DNA of 35,218 nucleotides from Pseudomonadales bacterium (GTDB lineage: Bacteria; Pseudomonadota; Gammaproteobacteria; Pseudomonadales; UBA7434), in assembly GCA_013043705.1 (NCBI GenBank), contig JABDNS010000053.1:1-35218 (forward strand), written 5' to 3'. A model generated the notes under the pieces. That model did not search any database. It was not told where the DNA came from and saw only the letters and a list, made by a program, of their open reading frames with translations. Below, one piece after another: positions 1 through 9,206 of the stretch. Both the position numbers and the translations under genes were made by a program. Each line of letters opens with the position of its first letter. Within the stretch, counting starts at the first letter, position 1.

Positions 1-38
1 ATACTTGGTGTATACCCTGTTTAAAGGTTAGTAAGTGC

Positions 39-854
39 TTACTCTGCTATTGCGACTTTATTTGAGGCATTCCCCTGCACTTCGGGTCGGGCTTCCTCAC
101 GCCGCAATAGTTCCCCGGCCAGCGCCAAGTAGGCTTGCGCGCCCTTGGATTGCGGGTCGTAAACCAGCGCCGGTTCGCCGTGACTGGGCGCCTCGGCAAG
201 CCGTACGTTACGCGGAATCACGGTTCGATAAACGCGCTCGCCAAAGTGTTGCATAAGCTGGTCGGAGACGTCGTTAGTCAGGCTGTTGCGCGGGTCGTAC
301 ATAGTGCGCAACAAGCCTTCGATCTTGATCTCCGGATTAACGCTTTCGGCGACCCGGGCAATCGTATTCATTAGCGCCGACAAACCTTCCAGCGCGTAAT
401 ACTCGCATTGGATTGGAATAATCACGCCGCTGGCAGCCACCAGTGCATTCAAGGTCAGCATGCTCAGAGACGGCGGGCAATCAATTAGCACGTAGTCGTA
501 ATTGGCAGACAGCATTGCCAGCGCCGTATCGAGCCGGCGCTCTTTGTCGTCCATCGACAACAGTTCAACTTCGGCCGCGGTCAGGTCAGCATTAGCGGGC
601 AACAGGTCAAAACCACCGCTGGCATTTTCAACCAACGCCTGCTGCACGCTGGCCTCGCCAACCAGAACGTCATAAATCGTGTGCTCTACGTTGTGCTTGT
701 CGACACCACTACCCATGGTGGCGTTACCCTGCGGGTCAAGATCAACCAATAAAACACGGCGACGGGTCGCTGCCAGCGAGGCGGCGAGATTGACGGAAGT
801 GGTGGTTTTACCCACGCCGCCTTTCTGGTTGGTTATGGCAAATATTCGGGACAA
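39..854 (-). CDS. parA: Chromosome-partitioning ATPase ParA (Soj family)
   Basis: This is a Walker-type ATPase that acts with ParB bound at parS to segregate newly replicated origins. The deviant Walker A motif KGGVGKTT is at residues 11-18, followed by DLDPQGNATMG (Walker A') and VLIDCPPSL (Walker B). The length of 271 residues is normal for chromosomal ParA. The start is uncertain. I chose a TTG because translation from it begins SRIFAITNQKGG, aligning with family N-termini. An in-frame ATG at 923 would add 23 residues unlike the family, and neither start has a strong ribosome-binding site. It lies downstream of mnmG and rsmG on the same strand. The usual next gene, parB, would lie beyond the left edge. 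Its likely target sites are the parS cluster at 13541-14844. Confidence 0.95.
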   Translation of the reverse strand: MSRIFAITNQKGGVGKTTTSVNLAASLAATRRRVLLVDLDPQGNATMGSGVDKHNVEHTIYDVLVGEASVQQALVENASGGFDLLPANADLTAAEVELLSMDDKERRLDTALAMLSANYDYVLIDCPPSLSMLTLNALVAASGVIIPIQCEYYALEGLSALMNTIARVAESVNPEIKIEGLLRTMYDPRNSLTNDVSDQLMQHFGERVYRTVIPRNVRLAEAPSHGEPALVYDPQSKGAQAYLALAGELLRREEARPEVQGNASNKVAIAE

Positions 855-996
855 GGTCTGCAAAGCCTGTTTAGCCTGCCGCGCCTGGCGACCAACTGTG
901 TATATCAATTGCGCGCATATCATACACTGCGTAACGAAGCGCGCGCACGCGTTTCGCGATTGTTTGTGAACTTCGCTGTGTAAGTAATTACCTGCT

Positions 997-1656
997 TCAG
1001 GCGCCGGGATCGATCTGCTTACCGATTAACACCGCATGTCGCTCAGCATCCAGGCCAGGGACCTGCAGCGGTTCTACGCACTGCACCAGATAGCGATCGG
1101 CTGTTTTCTGCGCCAGCTCGTGCAGTTCATCGCCAGGGTAGCGGCCTTTCATCGCCAACCACACGCCAGTATCCCCCAGCAAGTGCTCACTTAGCGCAAG
1201 GGTCTTATCCAATGTCGCGAAAGCGCGCGTCGTACACACGTCAAACGGCTCACTTTGAAAATCTTCAACGCGCGAATGCACCACTGCAACGTTGTTTAGC
1301 GACAGCCTGCGCGCCACGTCTTGCAAAAAAACCACCCGTTTAAAACTGGCATCCAGCAGCAGGCACCGGCGTTGTGGCTGCAATAAGGCTACCGGGATGC
1401 CCGGTAGACCCGCGCCACTACCCACATCCAGCAAACGCCCGGGCGGTAGATAAGGCAGGATACTCAGGCTATCGAGCAGGTGGGTTGCAACCATTGCGGA
1501 CTCATTACGCACCGCGGTCAGGTTGTGCTTGCGGTTAAACCTGGCTAACAATGAAAGATATGTAAGTAATTGCTCACTTTCGTCATCACTTACTGATAAT
1601 CCGAGACTTGTGGCGCCTTGTTTTAATAATACTGCTGGGGTTAGCGCTTCTTTCAC
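997..1656 (-). CDS. rsmG: 16S rRNA (guanine-N7) methyltransferase RsmG
   Basis: RsmG methylates N7 of G527 in 16S rRNA (E. coli numbering) using S-adenosylmethionine. The 219-residue product has the SAM-binding glycine motif LLDVGSGAGLPGIP near residues 75-90 and the family pattern around LTAVR and HLLDSL. The length is slightly above the usual 205-215. The start is GTG, preceded by a weak AGAAAG. It follows mnmG by 26 bases on the same strand, so the two are probably cotranscribed, as in many gammaproteobacteria (the old gidA-gidB pair). parA follows after a gap of about 140 bases. Confidence 0.96.
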   Translation of the reverse strand: MKEALTPAVLLKQGATSLGLSVSDDESEQLLTYLSLLARFNRKHNLTAVRNESAMVATHLLDSLSILPYLPPGRLLDVGSGAGLPGIPVALLQPQRRCLLLDASFKRVVFLQDVARRLSLNNVAVVHSRVEDFQSEPFDVCTTRAFATLDKTLALSEHLLGDTGVWLAMKGRYPGDELHELAQKTADRYLVQCVEPLQVPGLDAERHAVLIGKQIDPGA

Positions 1657-1682
1657 CGCTTTCTACACAATAATTCGCGGTG

Positions 1683-3584
1683 CTAGGCTGTACGCGCAGG
1701 TTTTAGCTGGCCGGTTTTTTTCAGGTAAACCAGTAGCAGTGAAATTGCCGCCGGGGTTACGCCAGGTACACGAGCGGCGCGACCGAGCGTGTCGGGCCTG
1801 GCTTGCTCGAGTTTGTCGCGCACTTCGTTGGACAATCCGTTAACCCGTGCATAGTCAAAATCGGCTGGCAATGGCGTCGTTTCGCTTTCGCGCAAGCGCT
1901 CTATCTCTTCCTGTTGCCGGTCGATATAACCGGAATAGCGTGCCGAAATTTCCAGCTGCTCGGCAATATCGGCACGCGGGCAGGGCAGATCGCAAGCGGT
2001 ATAAACATCGCTAATGCAAAGTTCTGGTCGCACTATCAGGTCGGCCATACTGTATTCGCGCGACAGTGGCTTGTCGATTTTTTTGGCCAGCGTGCGCGCC
2101 GCGTGAGAGTCGGGCTGCACAAAATGTTTTTTCATTAGCGCGCGCTCGCGCTCAATAGCTTCGCGCTTTTCGCTAAACGCACGCCAGCGCTCATCGTCTA
2201 CCAGGCCAATTTCGCGTCCGCTTTCAGTAAGTCGCAAATCGGCATTGTCTTCGCGCAAGGTAAGCCTGTATTCCGCACGGCTGGTAAACATGCGGTAAGG
2301 CTCGCTAGTGCCCAGGGTAACCAGGTCATCAACCATAACCCCGATATAGGATTGATCACGGCGCAGCGTGAAAGGTTTAGCACCGGAAACTTGCAAGCTG
2401 GCATTAGCCCCGGCTAGTAAACCTTGCGCGCCGGCTTCTTCATAACCGGTAGTGCCATTAATTTGCCCGCAAAAAAACAAACCGTTGATAAAACGTGTTT
2501 CCAGTGTTGGCTTCAGGTCGCGCGGATCAAAGAAGTCATATTCAATCGCGTAACCAGGCCTGGTAATTTGTGCATTCTCAAATCCTTGTAGCGTGCGCAC
2601 AAAGCGATACTGAATATCGAAGGGTAAACTGGTTGATATGCCGTTGGGATAGATCTCGTTGGTTTGCAGACCTTCCGGTTCAATAAAAACCTGGTGCGAA
2701 TTCTTGTCGGCAAAGCGATGGATCTTATCTTCAATCGCCGGGCAGTATCGCGGGCCAACGCCCTCGATAACCCCTGTATACAAGGGTGAACGCTGCAATC
2801 CCTCACGAACAATATCATGCGTTTGGGTATTGGTCTTTGCAATGTGACATAACACTTGTTGCGGGTGTTGCGATACATCGCCCAGGAACGACATCACTGG
2901 CAGAGGCGTATCGCCGGGTTGTTTTTCTAATTTACTAAAATCAATTGAACGCGCGTCAATGCGTGGCGGCGTTCCGGTTTTCAAACGATCGACACGAAAC
3001 GGCATGTCGCGCAACCGCTTAGCCAAAGTGTTAGAGGCGGGGTCACCGGCTCGACCACCACCATGGCTTTGCATACCAATATGAATTTTTCCGCCCAGGA
3101 AGGTTCCCGCTGCCAACACCACAGCGCGAGCTTCGAACGACAAGCCGAGCTGCGTTTTAACACCGACAACTCGCGTTCCATCGCCGTCCTCGTCGAGCAT
3201 CAAGTCATCGACCTCGGCCTGGAAAATTTCCAGCCCCGGCTGGTTTTCTAATTGCCAGCGTATGGCGGCGCGATACAACACGCGGTCCGCTTGTGCGCGA
3301 GTTGCCCGTACTGCCGGCCCCTTGCGCGCGTTTAATATTCGAAAATGTATTCCAGCCTGGTCGGCGGCTTTCGCCATCGCGCCACCGAGCGCATCGATCT
3401 CACGCACCAGGTGACTTTTGCCAATACCGCCAATCGCCGGATTACAGGACATTTGGCCCAGCGTTTCAATAGAGTGCGTAAGCAGCAAGGTGCGACTTCC
3501 CCGCCTGGCTGACGCCAACGCAGCCTCGGTACCGGCATGTCCGCCGCCGATAACCAGCACATCGTATTTTTCAGGAACTCGCAT
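1683..3584 (-). CDS. mnmG: tRNA uridine-5-carboxymethylaminomethyl modification enzyme MnmG (GidA)
   Basis: MnmG is the FAD-dependent partner of MnmE. The complex installs the cmnm5 group on the wobble uridine of several tRNAs. The 633-residue protein begins with the FAD-binding dinucleotide fold ([12 protein letters not shown], residues 11-22). It carries the conserved [12 protein letters not shown] segment with a key cysteine, and later [17 protein letters not shown]. The length matches the family (about 630). The start is ATG; no strong ribosome-binding site is visible. It is the first gene of a leftward group with rsmG and parA. Its upstream region is the AT-rich, DnaA-box-containing stretch 3585-4379, the same arrangement as gidA beside oriC in E. 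coli. Its partner mnmE lies 1.4 kb away. Confidence 0.98.
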   Translation of the reverse strand: MRVPEKYDVLVIGGGHAGTEAALASARRGSRTLLLTHSIETLGQMSCNPAIGGIGKSHLVREIDALGGAMAKAADQAGIHFRILNARKGPAVRATRAQADRVLYRAAIRWQLENQPGLEIFQAEVDDLMLDEDGDGTRVVGVKTQLGLSFEARAVVLAAGTFLGGKIHIGMQSHGGGRAGDPASNTLAKRLRDMPFRVDRLKTGTPPRIDARSIDFSKLEKQPGDTPLPVMSFLGDVSQHPQQVLCHIAKTNTQTHDIVREGLQRSPLYTGVIEGVGPRYCPAIEDKIHRFADKNSHQVFIEPEGLQTNEIYPNGISTSLPFDIQYRFVRTLQGFENAQITRPGYAIEYDFFDPRDLKPTLETRFINGLFFCGQINGTTGYEEAGAQGLLAGANASLQVSGAKPFTLRRDQSYIGVMVDDLVTLGTSEPYRMFTSRAEYRLTLREDNADLRLTESGREIGLVDDERWRAFSEKREAIERERALMKKHFVQPDSHAARTLAKKIDKPLSREYSMADLIVRPELCISDVYTACDLPCPRADIAEQLEISARYSGYIDRQQEEIERLRESETTPLPADFDYARVNGLSNEVRDKLEQARPDTLGRAARVPGVTPAAISLLLVYLKKTGQLKPARTA

Positions 3585-3734
3585 TGTTTCAGAATCTAGT
3601 CTTGGCGTTCCAGCAGGCGTTGATCACGTGTTGCGCCAGCTACTGTAGCGAAAAAGGGCGCGGACTATATCACGCGTGGACGCTTCCGAGAAAGTTCTTG
3701 GGCGCTGCTTTCCAGTTTGGCAAATATCGACCTC

Positions 3735-3860
3735 AACGCTTTATTATTAACTTATTTAATAAGGTATTTTTTATATATAAGATAAATAGAATTAATAATA
3801 ATTAGCTAAGTCAAGATTATAGGATAAGCTATTTTTTATTATATAAAACAATAACTTAAG
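3735..3860. other. AT-rich candidate DNA-unwinding element
   Basis: About 125 bases are composed mostly of A and T, with short runs such as TTATTTAATAAGG and ATTAATAATAATTAG, in a genome region that is otherwise roughly 55 percent G+C. It lies between the mnmG start and the DnaA boxes. Assigning it as a duplex-unwinding element is inference from composition and position only. Confidence 0.4.
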
Positions 3861-4210
3861 TTGAGGCAAAGCCTTTGGATCAAACCCGTAGAAGCTGTAG
3901 TCAGGCGGGGATAAGCACATTGAACTTAAGCAATGCGGGGCGACAAGGCTAGTGCGTCCACAGTTTGCAGAGACTTTGTACAGTGCTAGTCCAGAGGTCT
4001 CCCACAGCTTATGCTCGCCAGTTTGTTTGCTTATCGCACTTTTTTCTAACTAGCTAAATCTGTTAGTATTTTTGCCAAGCCTGTGGGAAACCAGGCCGTG
4101 CTTGGCCTGTAGTTACCAAATCGGCACTAACCGGGTGCACTAACTGGCTGTGTTGGCGTTATAAACTGTTCAATTGCTGTGGTTTAACCTTGGGATAAAT
4201 CCTGCAGGCC

Positions 4211-4219
4211 TGTGGATAA
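4211..4219 (-). promoter_or_regulatory. DnaA box (perfect)
   Basis: TGTGGATAA is the exact complement of the consensus TTATCCACA. Two weaker same-orientation boxes lie 21 and 33 bases to the left (4190-4198 and 4178-4186, two mismatches each), giving a small cluster. Confidence 0.7.
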
Positions 4220-4296
4220 CGAGTATAAGGTGACACAGCGATTTAGGTGTAATTGTACGAATTTTAAACGAATGATTTATAAGCTCTTCTAGAATT

Positions 4297-4313
4297 AACA
4301 ATAAGATATTGTT
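4297..4313. repeat. Short perfect inverted repeat upstream of the HNH gene
   Basis: AACAATA and TATTGTT form a 7-base inverted repeat with a 3-base spacer, about 65 bases before the HNH start codon. It could be an operator for a dimeric repressor or a minor hairpin. No regulator is known from the sequence. Confidence 0.35.
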
Positions 4314-4379
4314 GCGTAAAACCTTTTTGAACACGATGAACGTTTTCACTACGGGTTTTTTATAGCGGCGGGATTTTCA

Positions 4380-4934
4380 GTGCGAGTATTACGTTTGGAC
4401 AAAACCGGTTATCCGGTAGCCTGGATTAGCCGCGAAGAGGCGGCTACTTTGGCTGTAAAAAACCAGATCATCTGGTCGCTGGGCGAACACGCCATTGTTA
4501 TGCGTGGAGGTATTAATTCGTCCGGTTGTCGCTCAATTCTGCACCTCCCTGCAATCTTGGCCTGTGGTGGTGATATCGAAAAACAACGCAGCGTGCCTGC
4601 CCTATCCAACCGAACGCTGTTTCGTCGCGACGATCACTTTTGCATGTATTGTGGCCAACAGTTTCCCGATGGCATGTTAACGCGCGACCATGTTATGCCA
4701 TTATCCCAGGGCGGGCGCAATCGATGGGCGAATGTGGTTGCCGCCTGCCAGCGGTGCAATAACGCAAAGGGAGGGCGTACCCCGGAACAGGCCGGAATGG
4801 CACTGCTGGCAATCCCGTTTACACCCAACGCTTACGAGTTTATGTACCTTAGTAACAGGCAGATTATTGGTGACCAGATGGAATATCTGCGCACGCGTTT
4901 CAAGAGTAATATGCGCCGCTGGCAAGCCGCTTAA
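4380..4934 (+). CDS. HNH endonuclease family protein
   Basis: The product has 184 residues. Its C-terminal half is a treble-clef HNH nuclease fold. FCMYCG and CQRCNNAKGG give two CxxC zinc knuckles (about residues 87-92 and 123-130), and RDHVMPLSQGG supplies the metal-binding Asp-His. A downstream Asn (NRWANVV) completes the motif. The N-terminal 80 residues match nothing I recognise. The start is GTG; there is no clear ribosome-binding site. The gene runs rightward while its neighbours mnmG and mnmE run leftward, and it converges on mnmE with 48 bases between stops. HNH folds of this type occur in restriction, mobile-intron and housekeeping nucleases. The substrate is unknown, and no methylase or phage gene accompanies it. 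Confidence 0.88.
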   Translation: MRVLRLDKTGYPVAWISREEAATLAVKNQIIWSLGEHAIVMRGGINSSGCRSILHLPAILACGGDIEKQRSVPALSNRTLFRRDDHFCMYCGQQFPDGMLTRDHVMPLSQGGRNRWANVVAACQRCNNAKGGRTPEQAGMALLAIPFTPNAYEFMYLSNRQIIGDQMEYLRTRFKSNMRRWQAA

Positions 4935-4961
4935 TATTATTTTTACGCGCGGGCTAGAAAA

Positions 4962-4978
4962 TTTTTCGGGCTGAAAAA
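4962..4978. terminator. Possible bidirectional terminator between HNH gene and mnmE
   Basis: TTTTTC and GAAAAA form a short A/T inverted repeat around GGGCT between two convergent stop codons. The stem is weak, so this is a tentative call based mainly on position. Confidence 0.25.
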
Positions 4979-4982
4979 AAGT

Positions 4983-6428
4983 TCACTTTCCAATACAAAA
5001 AGATGAAAAAATTTCCCCAAGCAAATCGTCACTGCTAAAGCGTCCGGTAATCTCTGCTAATTGCATTTGCGCACTGCGAAGATCTTCAGCAAATAATTCT
5101 GCGGCACCACTTGCGTGCAACTGCTCTTTTGCTTTTACAAGCGCGTGCTGGCAGTTGCGCAGCGTATCAACATGGCGCTGCCTGGCGGTAAATGTAGTTT
5201 CGTTGTCCTGTTGTAGTGCAAACATTTCTTGTAGGGTTTGTGCAATCAGGCCAATACCCTGGTCTTTGAGCGCCGAAATTCCAATGGCTGCATAGCGTTC
5301 AGTGTTAACTGCAGCGCTTTTATAATCTTCTAGGGGCTGTTGAAGCTCGCTACTTTGGTATTGGCGTGGCTTTTGCGAAAATAAATCAATCTTGTTGTAT
5401 AGCAACAATACGGCGCTGTCGTTATCCAGTTCAACACCGAAACGCGCCAGCTCTTCGGCAATCACATCGCGTGGTGGTAACAAATCATCAGCTTTTGCGT
5501 TGCTAATGCGGTTGTCTGCAGATTTTACGAATAAAATAATATCGGCTTTGGCGACTTGCTCGCCTGCGCGGCGAATACCTTCGCGCTCTATCTCGTTTGA
5601 AGCTTCGCGTAAGCCGGCGGTATCAACCAGTCGCAGCGGTATACCGCCTAGCTCTATATCAGAGCGCAACATATCGCGGGTGGTGCCTGCTGTTTCGCTA
5701 ACAATAGCAATATCTTCACCGCTCAGGCGATTAAGCAAGCTAGATTTTCCTGCGTTCGGCGCACCGACAATAACCACCGACAAGCCATCGCGAATAATAT
5801 TGCCAGCACTGGCCTGCTTTAATACAGACTGGATATTGGCCAGTGTTTCATTCAATTGTTTGTTAACAAAATCATCATTGGGTAAATCCAGTTCTTCTTC
5901 AGGAAAATCGATGGTCGCTTCCACATAGGTTCGCAACTGCGTTAGCGAATCCAGCAACTGGTCAATTTTCTCGGAAAAGCGCCCGACCAGCGATGCAACA
6001 GCAGAGCGCGCAGCGGCGCGACTATTGCTGGAGATGGTATCTGCAATAGCTTCGGCCTGGGCTAAATCAATTTTATCGTTTAAAAAAGCACGTTCGGTAA
6101 ACTCACCGGGGCGCGCAGGCCTTGCGCCAAGTTCGAATGTTCGCTGTAGTAATTCATCTAATACAAAGCTGTTGCCGTGGCCCTGCAACTCAAGCACGTC
6201 TTCGCCCGTATACGAGTGCGGCGCGACAAAGTAAAGTGCGATTCCACGATCGATAGTGCGCCCGCTGGCATCGGTGAAGTCACACAATTGTGCGTGCCGT
6301 GCTTGAAGGGTAGAGGAAGATATTTTTTCGCCGATAAGCCCTGCGCTGGGGCCGGACACGCGAACTACACCAATTCCGCCGCGTCCACTGGGCGTGGCTA
6401 TCGCGGCGATGGTGTCATTGGAATGCAT
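4983..6428 (-). CDS. mnmE: tRNA modification GTPase MnmE (TrmE)
   Basis: MnmE is the GTPase partner of MnmG in cmnm5-uridine synthesis at the tRNA wobble position. The 481-residue product has the N-terminal folate-binding domain (1-118), a helical domain and an inserted G domain. In the G domain, G1 GAPNAGKS is at 222-229, TAGTT at 246-250, DTAG at 269-272 and NKID near 360. It ends with the diagnostic CIGK, whose cysteine is needed for modification. The length is slightly above the usual 454. It lies 56 bases after yidC on the same strand and is probably the last gene of the rpmH-rnpA-yidD-yidC-mnmE group. Confidence 0.98.
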   Translation of the reverse strand: MHSNDTIAAIATPSGRGGIGVVRVSGPSAGLIGEKISSSTLQARHAQLCDFTDASGRTIDRGIALYFVAPHSYTGEDVLELQGHGNSFVLDELLQRTFELGARPARPGEFTERAFLNDKIDLAQAEAIADTISSNSRAAARSAVASLVGRFSEKIDQLLDSLTQLRTYVEATIDFPEEELDLPNDDFVNKQLNETLANIQSVLKQASAGNIIRDGLSVVIVGAPNAGKSSLLNRLSGEDIAIVSETAGTTRDMLRSDIELGGIPLRLVDTAGLREASNEIEREGIRRAGEQVAKADIILFVKSADNRISNAKADDLLPPRDVIAEELARFGVELDNDSAVLLLYNKIDLFSQKPRQYQSSELQQPLEDYKSAAVNTERYAAIGISALKDQGIGLIAQTLQEMFALQQDNETTFTARQRHVDTLRNCQHALVKAKEQLHASGAAELFAEDLRSAQMQLAEITGRFSSDDLLGEIFSSFCIGK

Positions 6429-6484
6429 AATGTTTAGATTTTATAAACAGTGCTTAACAAAGGGTCTGCACACAGGTGATGTGT

Positions 6485-8314
6485 TCAGTTGCTGTTTGCT
6501 GCTGCATGTTCTATTTGCCGTGTAATCACCCACTGCTGTGCAATGGATAATACGTTGTTGGAGACCCAGTAAATAACCAGCCCGGCCGGAAACCACAAGA
6601 AGAAAAACGTAAAGATCACCGGCATCCACTGCATAACCTTGGCTTGCATCGGGTCGGGCGGTGCGGGGTTCATTTTTTGCTGGAAAAACATCGTCGCGCC
6701 CATTAGTAACGGCAATATAAAGTAGGGGTCCATTACCGAAAGGTCTTTGATCCACAGTGCAAAGGGCGCGTGGCGCAACTCAACACTTTCCATCAATGCC
6801 CAATACAGCGCAATAAACACCGGCATTTGAATCAGTATTGGCAGGCAGCCTCCCAGCGGATTTATTTTTTCCTTTTGGTACAGCTCCATCATGGCCTTGC
6901 TTTGTGCCTGCTTGTCGGTCTTGTAGCGGTCGCGAATGGCGAGTAGTTTGGGTTGAACGCGACGCATGTTCGCCATTGATCGATAGCTCGAAGCAGACAA
7001 GCGAAAGAACAGCAGTTTAACCACAACCGTTAACATGATGATGGCAAAACCCCAGTTGTTAAAACCACCAAAAACGTCAAACACTTTGCCAAACACGTGC
7101 AGCTCACCCGTGGCAAAGAAGTACAACAGTGCGTACAGCGGCTGTGCCAACATCCACAGCCAACCGTAGTCGATAGTTAAGTCCAGGTGCTCGGCAATTT
7201 CTGCCAGGCGATACTGGTTTTTGGGGCCAGCATAAAATAATGCGCCAGTAGTCTCCGAGCCGCCCGGCGGCACAATAACGGGATGGCTGTACATGCCAAT
7301 AATATTCAAGCCGTTATTAGCGCGCTTGGTGAAGTATTGATACTCAACATCGCGAGGCGGCACCCAGGCGCTGACGAAATAGTGCTGGATCATGGCAATC
7401 CAGCCATTGGTATGCGCGTTACGGAAATCGTTTTTCTCGATGTCCTTGAATGGAATTTTTTGGTAAGGAGACTCTTCGGTAGTGGTGGCTGCGCCGAGGT
7501 AGCTTTGCATGCCAAACCCGGCGTTCTCTGTGCCGGGATCCTTGCTGTTGTCGCGACTAATTTGCGCGTAGAAAGAAGCTTGCCAGCTTTGCTGGCTATT
7601 ATTTTTTATCTGGTAGCTAACATTAATGGTGTGCAGGCCAGGTTCAAAGCGATAAATTTTGTTTAGCTCAATACCGTTTTCATCGGTATAGCGAAGCACC
7701 ACGTCCAGTGGTTGGCCAGCTTGCATAGTGTATTGTTGCTGCTCGCTGTTAAAAACCGCGCGCACAGCGCCACTTTGCTTGGCAATCAAGCCGGATTGTG
7801 CGGTGTAAACGCGCAGACCGTTTTTCTCTAGTAGCCGCAACGGTTCTGCATCGTTGTCTAGCGAACTCAAGTGCTGTTTTAAAGCCACTTCAATAATGTC
7901 GCCGCCTGCTTTGTCGATCAGCACACGCAGCGTATCCGTATCTACCTGTATAGTTCCGGCGCTCGCACCGCCAGCAGGCTTGGCGACAATCGCGTCTGCG
8001 CCCGCCGGTTCTGCAATTAATGCGGCTGCTGGCGTTGTTGAATCTTCGAAAGGCGAATCATTGAAAGACGCCTGGTTGTTCGACGCGCTGTTGGCAGCCG
8101 CGTTGTTGCTGGCCACGGCGGCTTCGCTATTGGCGGATCCTGCGCTGGTGAGACCGCCGGGATCGGTCGCGTTGAAACCGGACTGCTGTTGGCGCAATTC
8201 GCTGGCACGCTTGTCATCGAAGTCGCGCGAAAAGCGATTCCATTCACTGAGCAAGGATATTGTCAGGCCTGCGATCACGGCGTACAGGGCATATTTGACG
8301 ATGGTTTGGTTCAT
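6485..8314 (-). CDS. yidC: Membrane protein insertase YidC
   Basis: YidC inserts inner-membrane proteins alone or with SecYEG. The 609-residue product starts with a membrane anchor (about residues 5-23). A low-complexity Ser/Ala/Asn stretch follows, then a large periplasmic beta domain (about 110-380). The conserved 60 kDa insertase domain has the Arg-containing segment FRLSASSYRSM and the helices around IQMPVFIALYWAL and FLWFPAGLVIYW. It is longer than the E. coli protein (548), mainly through the Ser/Ala/Asn-rich linker. It follows yidD by 15 bases. Confidence 0.98.
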   Translation of the reverse strand: MNQTIVKYALYAVIAGLTISLLSEWNRFSRDFDDKRASELRQQQSGFNATDPGGLTSAGSANSEAAVASNNAAANSASNNQASFNDSPFEDSTTPAAALIAEPAGADAIVAKPAGGASAGTIQVDTDTLRVLIDKAGGDIIEVALKQHLSSLDNDAEPLRLLEKNGLRVYTAQSGLIAKQSGAVRAVFNSEQQQYTMQAGQPLDVVLRYTDENGIELNKIYRFEPGLHTINVSYQIKNNSQQSWQASFYAQISRDNSKDPGTENAGFGMQSYLGAATTTEESPYQKIPFKDIEKNDFRNAHTNGWIAMIQHYFVSAWVPPRDVEYQYFTKRANNGLNIIGMYSHPVIVPPGGSETTGALFYAGPKNQYRLAEIAEHLDLTIDYGWLWMLAQPLYALLYFFATGELHVFGKVFDVFGGFNNWGFAIIMLTVVVKLLFFRLSASSYRSMANMRRVQPKLLAIRDRYKTDKQAQSKAMMELYQKEKINPLGGCLPILIQMPVFIALYWALMESVELRHAPFALWIKDLSVMDPYFILPLLMGATMFFQQKMNPAPPDPMQAKVMQWMPVIFTFFFLWFPAGLVIYWVSNNVLSIAQQWVITRQIEHAAANSN

Positions 8315-8329
8315 AGGGCGTTGATGGCC

Positions 8330-8623
8330 TTAGGGTTTGGCAGCGCGTTGGCTTGAAGAAGCGTGCTGGGGTTGCGAATTTTTTTCAGGTACCGGGTCGA
8401 TACCGCCGGCACTACCTGGATGGCAGCGACACAAGCGCCGGGCGGCGAGCGCGCCACCCTTTATGGTGCCGTGCGTGGTAATAGCCTGAATAGCGTAGTT
8501 GGAACAACTTGGGTAAAAGCGACAGCGCGGGCCGAGTAGTGGGCTCAGGCATAGTTGGTACAACCTGAGTGGCGCAATGGCCAGCTTTTGCAAAGGGCTT
8601 GTTTTGTTGGGAGCACGTTTCAT
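8330..8623 (-). CDS. yidD: Membrane protein insertion efficiency factor YidD
   Basis: YidD is a small membrane-associated protein thought to help YidC-dependent insertion. The 97-residue product carries the family core, with an amphipathic N-terminal region, [17 protein letters not shown] and a C-terminal CRCHP. Its ATG overlaps the rnpA stop in an ATGA arrangement (8620-8623), which indicates translational coupling. The lysine- and glutamine-containing tail after residue 75 is variable in the family. Confidence 0.95.
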   Translation of the reverse strand: MKRAPNKTSPLQKLAIAPLRLYQLCLSPLLGPRCRFYPSCSNYAIQAITTHGTIKGGALAARRLCRCHPGSAGGIDPVPEKNSQPQHASSSQRAAKP

Positions 8624-9003
8624 GGCTTGCTTCGTGCCTCACGCTTCTTTAGTAGTTTTAACCACTGGCGGTTGAGCTCTGCGCTGATGTCTTGTTTTTG
8701 CAGACCGGCGCAGCTTGCTTTGGCCAGCACAATTACGTCGAAAGATATTTGTCTGGAATTATCACCACCAACTGCGTGGCGAAATGTATCGCGAATCCGC
8801 CGTTTGATCGCGTTTCGCTTTACAGCTGTTTTCACGTGCCGCTTGGCGACAATAATGCCCAGTCGCGATTCGGCGTTTTCGCTGCTGCGACTTAACAACG
8901 TGAAGTACTTGCCGCCTTGTTTGCAGTCGACATTATCGAAAACACCTTGCACCTGTTGCGCGTTAAGCAGGCGCCTGGTTTTCGGGAAAGCAAACGGGCG
9001 CAC
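8620..9003 (-). CDS. rnpA: Ribonuclease P protein component
   Basis: This is the protein subunit of RNase P, which helps the catalytic RNA mature the 5' ends of tRNAs. The 127-residue basic product has the RNR signature [16 protein letters not shown] near residues 60-75 and the N-terminal FPKTRRLL. The start is GTG; an in-frame stop lies only 27 bases upstream, so no longer start is possible. It lies 203 bases downstream of rpmH, much farther than the short gap seen in E. coli, and overlaps yidD by four bases. Confidence 0.96.
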   Translation of the reverse strand: MRPFAFPKTRRLLNAQQVQGVFDNVDCKQGGKYFTLLSRSSENAESRLGIIVAKRHVKTAVKRNAIKRRIRDTFRHAVGGDNSRQISFDVIVLAKASCAGLQKQDISAELNRQWLKLLKKREARSKP

Positions 9004-9064
9004 GTCGTTGACTGGTCCAGCGTTTGTTTACAGGGAGGGTTTGAAGCGCGATGTGCAGTTAGGG

Positions 9065-9118
9065 CGCAGTAATCATTGCGAGCCGTTGTCGGGCATTAAC
9101 TAAAATCCGATTACTGCG
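9065..9118. repeat. Inverted repeat in the rpmH-rnpA gap
   Basis: CGCAGTAATC and GATTACTGCG are perfect 10-base arms separated by 34 bases. In the leftward rpmH-rnpA transcript this would form a long-looped hairpin about 60 bases before the rnpA start. No U-run follows, so it is not a typical terminator. It could be an RNA-processing or stability element; function is inferred only from position. Confidence 0.5.
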
Positions 9119-9206
9119 TAGAAGGCTACGGCTTACTCTGCTGATTTACTCTCGCCCGTCTCGCGCAGCCTGGATGCTTGGTCTTCGCGCAGTTTCGATA
9201 ACGCGA

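Larger units (their letters stand above)
3585..4379. other. Origin-like intergenic region upstream of mnmG
   Basis: No convincing gene occupies these 795 bases. The part nearest mnmG (about 3735-3860) is very AT-rich and could unwind easily. The part nearer the HNH gene holds one perfect DnaA box (4211-4219) and several two-mismatch boxes in the same orientation (4178-4186, 4190-4198, 4082-4090, 3906-3914). The layout of mnmG, AT-rich stretch, then DnaA boxes resembles the E. coli oriC next to gidA. I infer that it is a candidate replication origin or a DnaA-titrating locus; nothing here proves origin activity. It must also contain the promoters for mnmG and the HNH gene, but I could not assign them firmly. 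Confidence 0.55.

Noticed and set aside
31-43. The 13-mer GTAAGTGCTTACT occurs here and again at 23142-23154
   Set aside because: In 35 kb several 13-mer coincidences are expected by chance, and the two copies lie at an unrelated gene end and gene start.
3625-3630. CACGTG upstream of mnmG as a parS next to the origin candidate
   Set aside because: Outer bases on both sides mismatch; only the core is shared.
6441-6755. Frame of 104 codons overlapping the 3' end of yidC
   Set aside because: It lies in another frame of yidC, which is clearly the coding frame, and has no domain of its own.
8833-8838. CACGTG inside rnpA with a T-rich left side, as a possible parS
   Set aside because: Only the core matches; the right half and the outer left bases do not fit.
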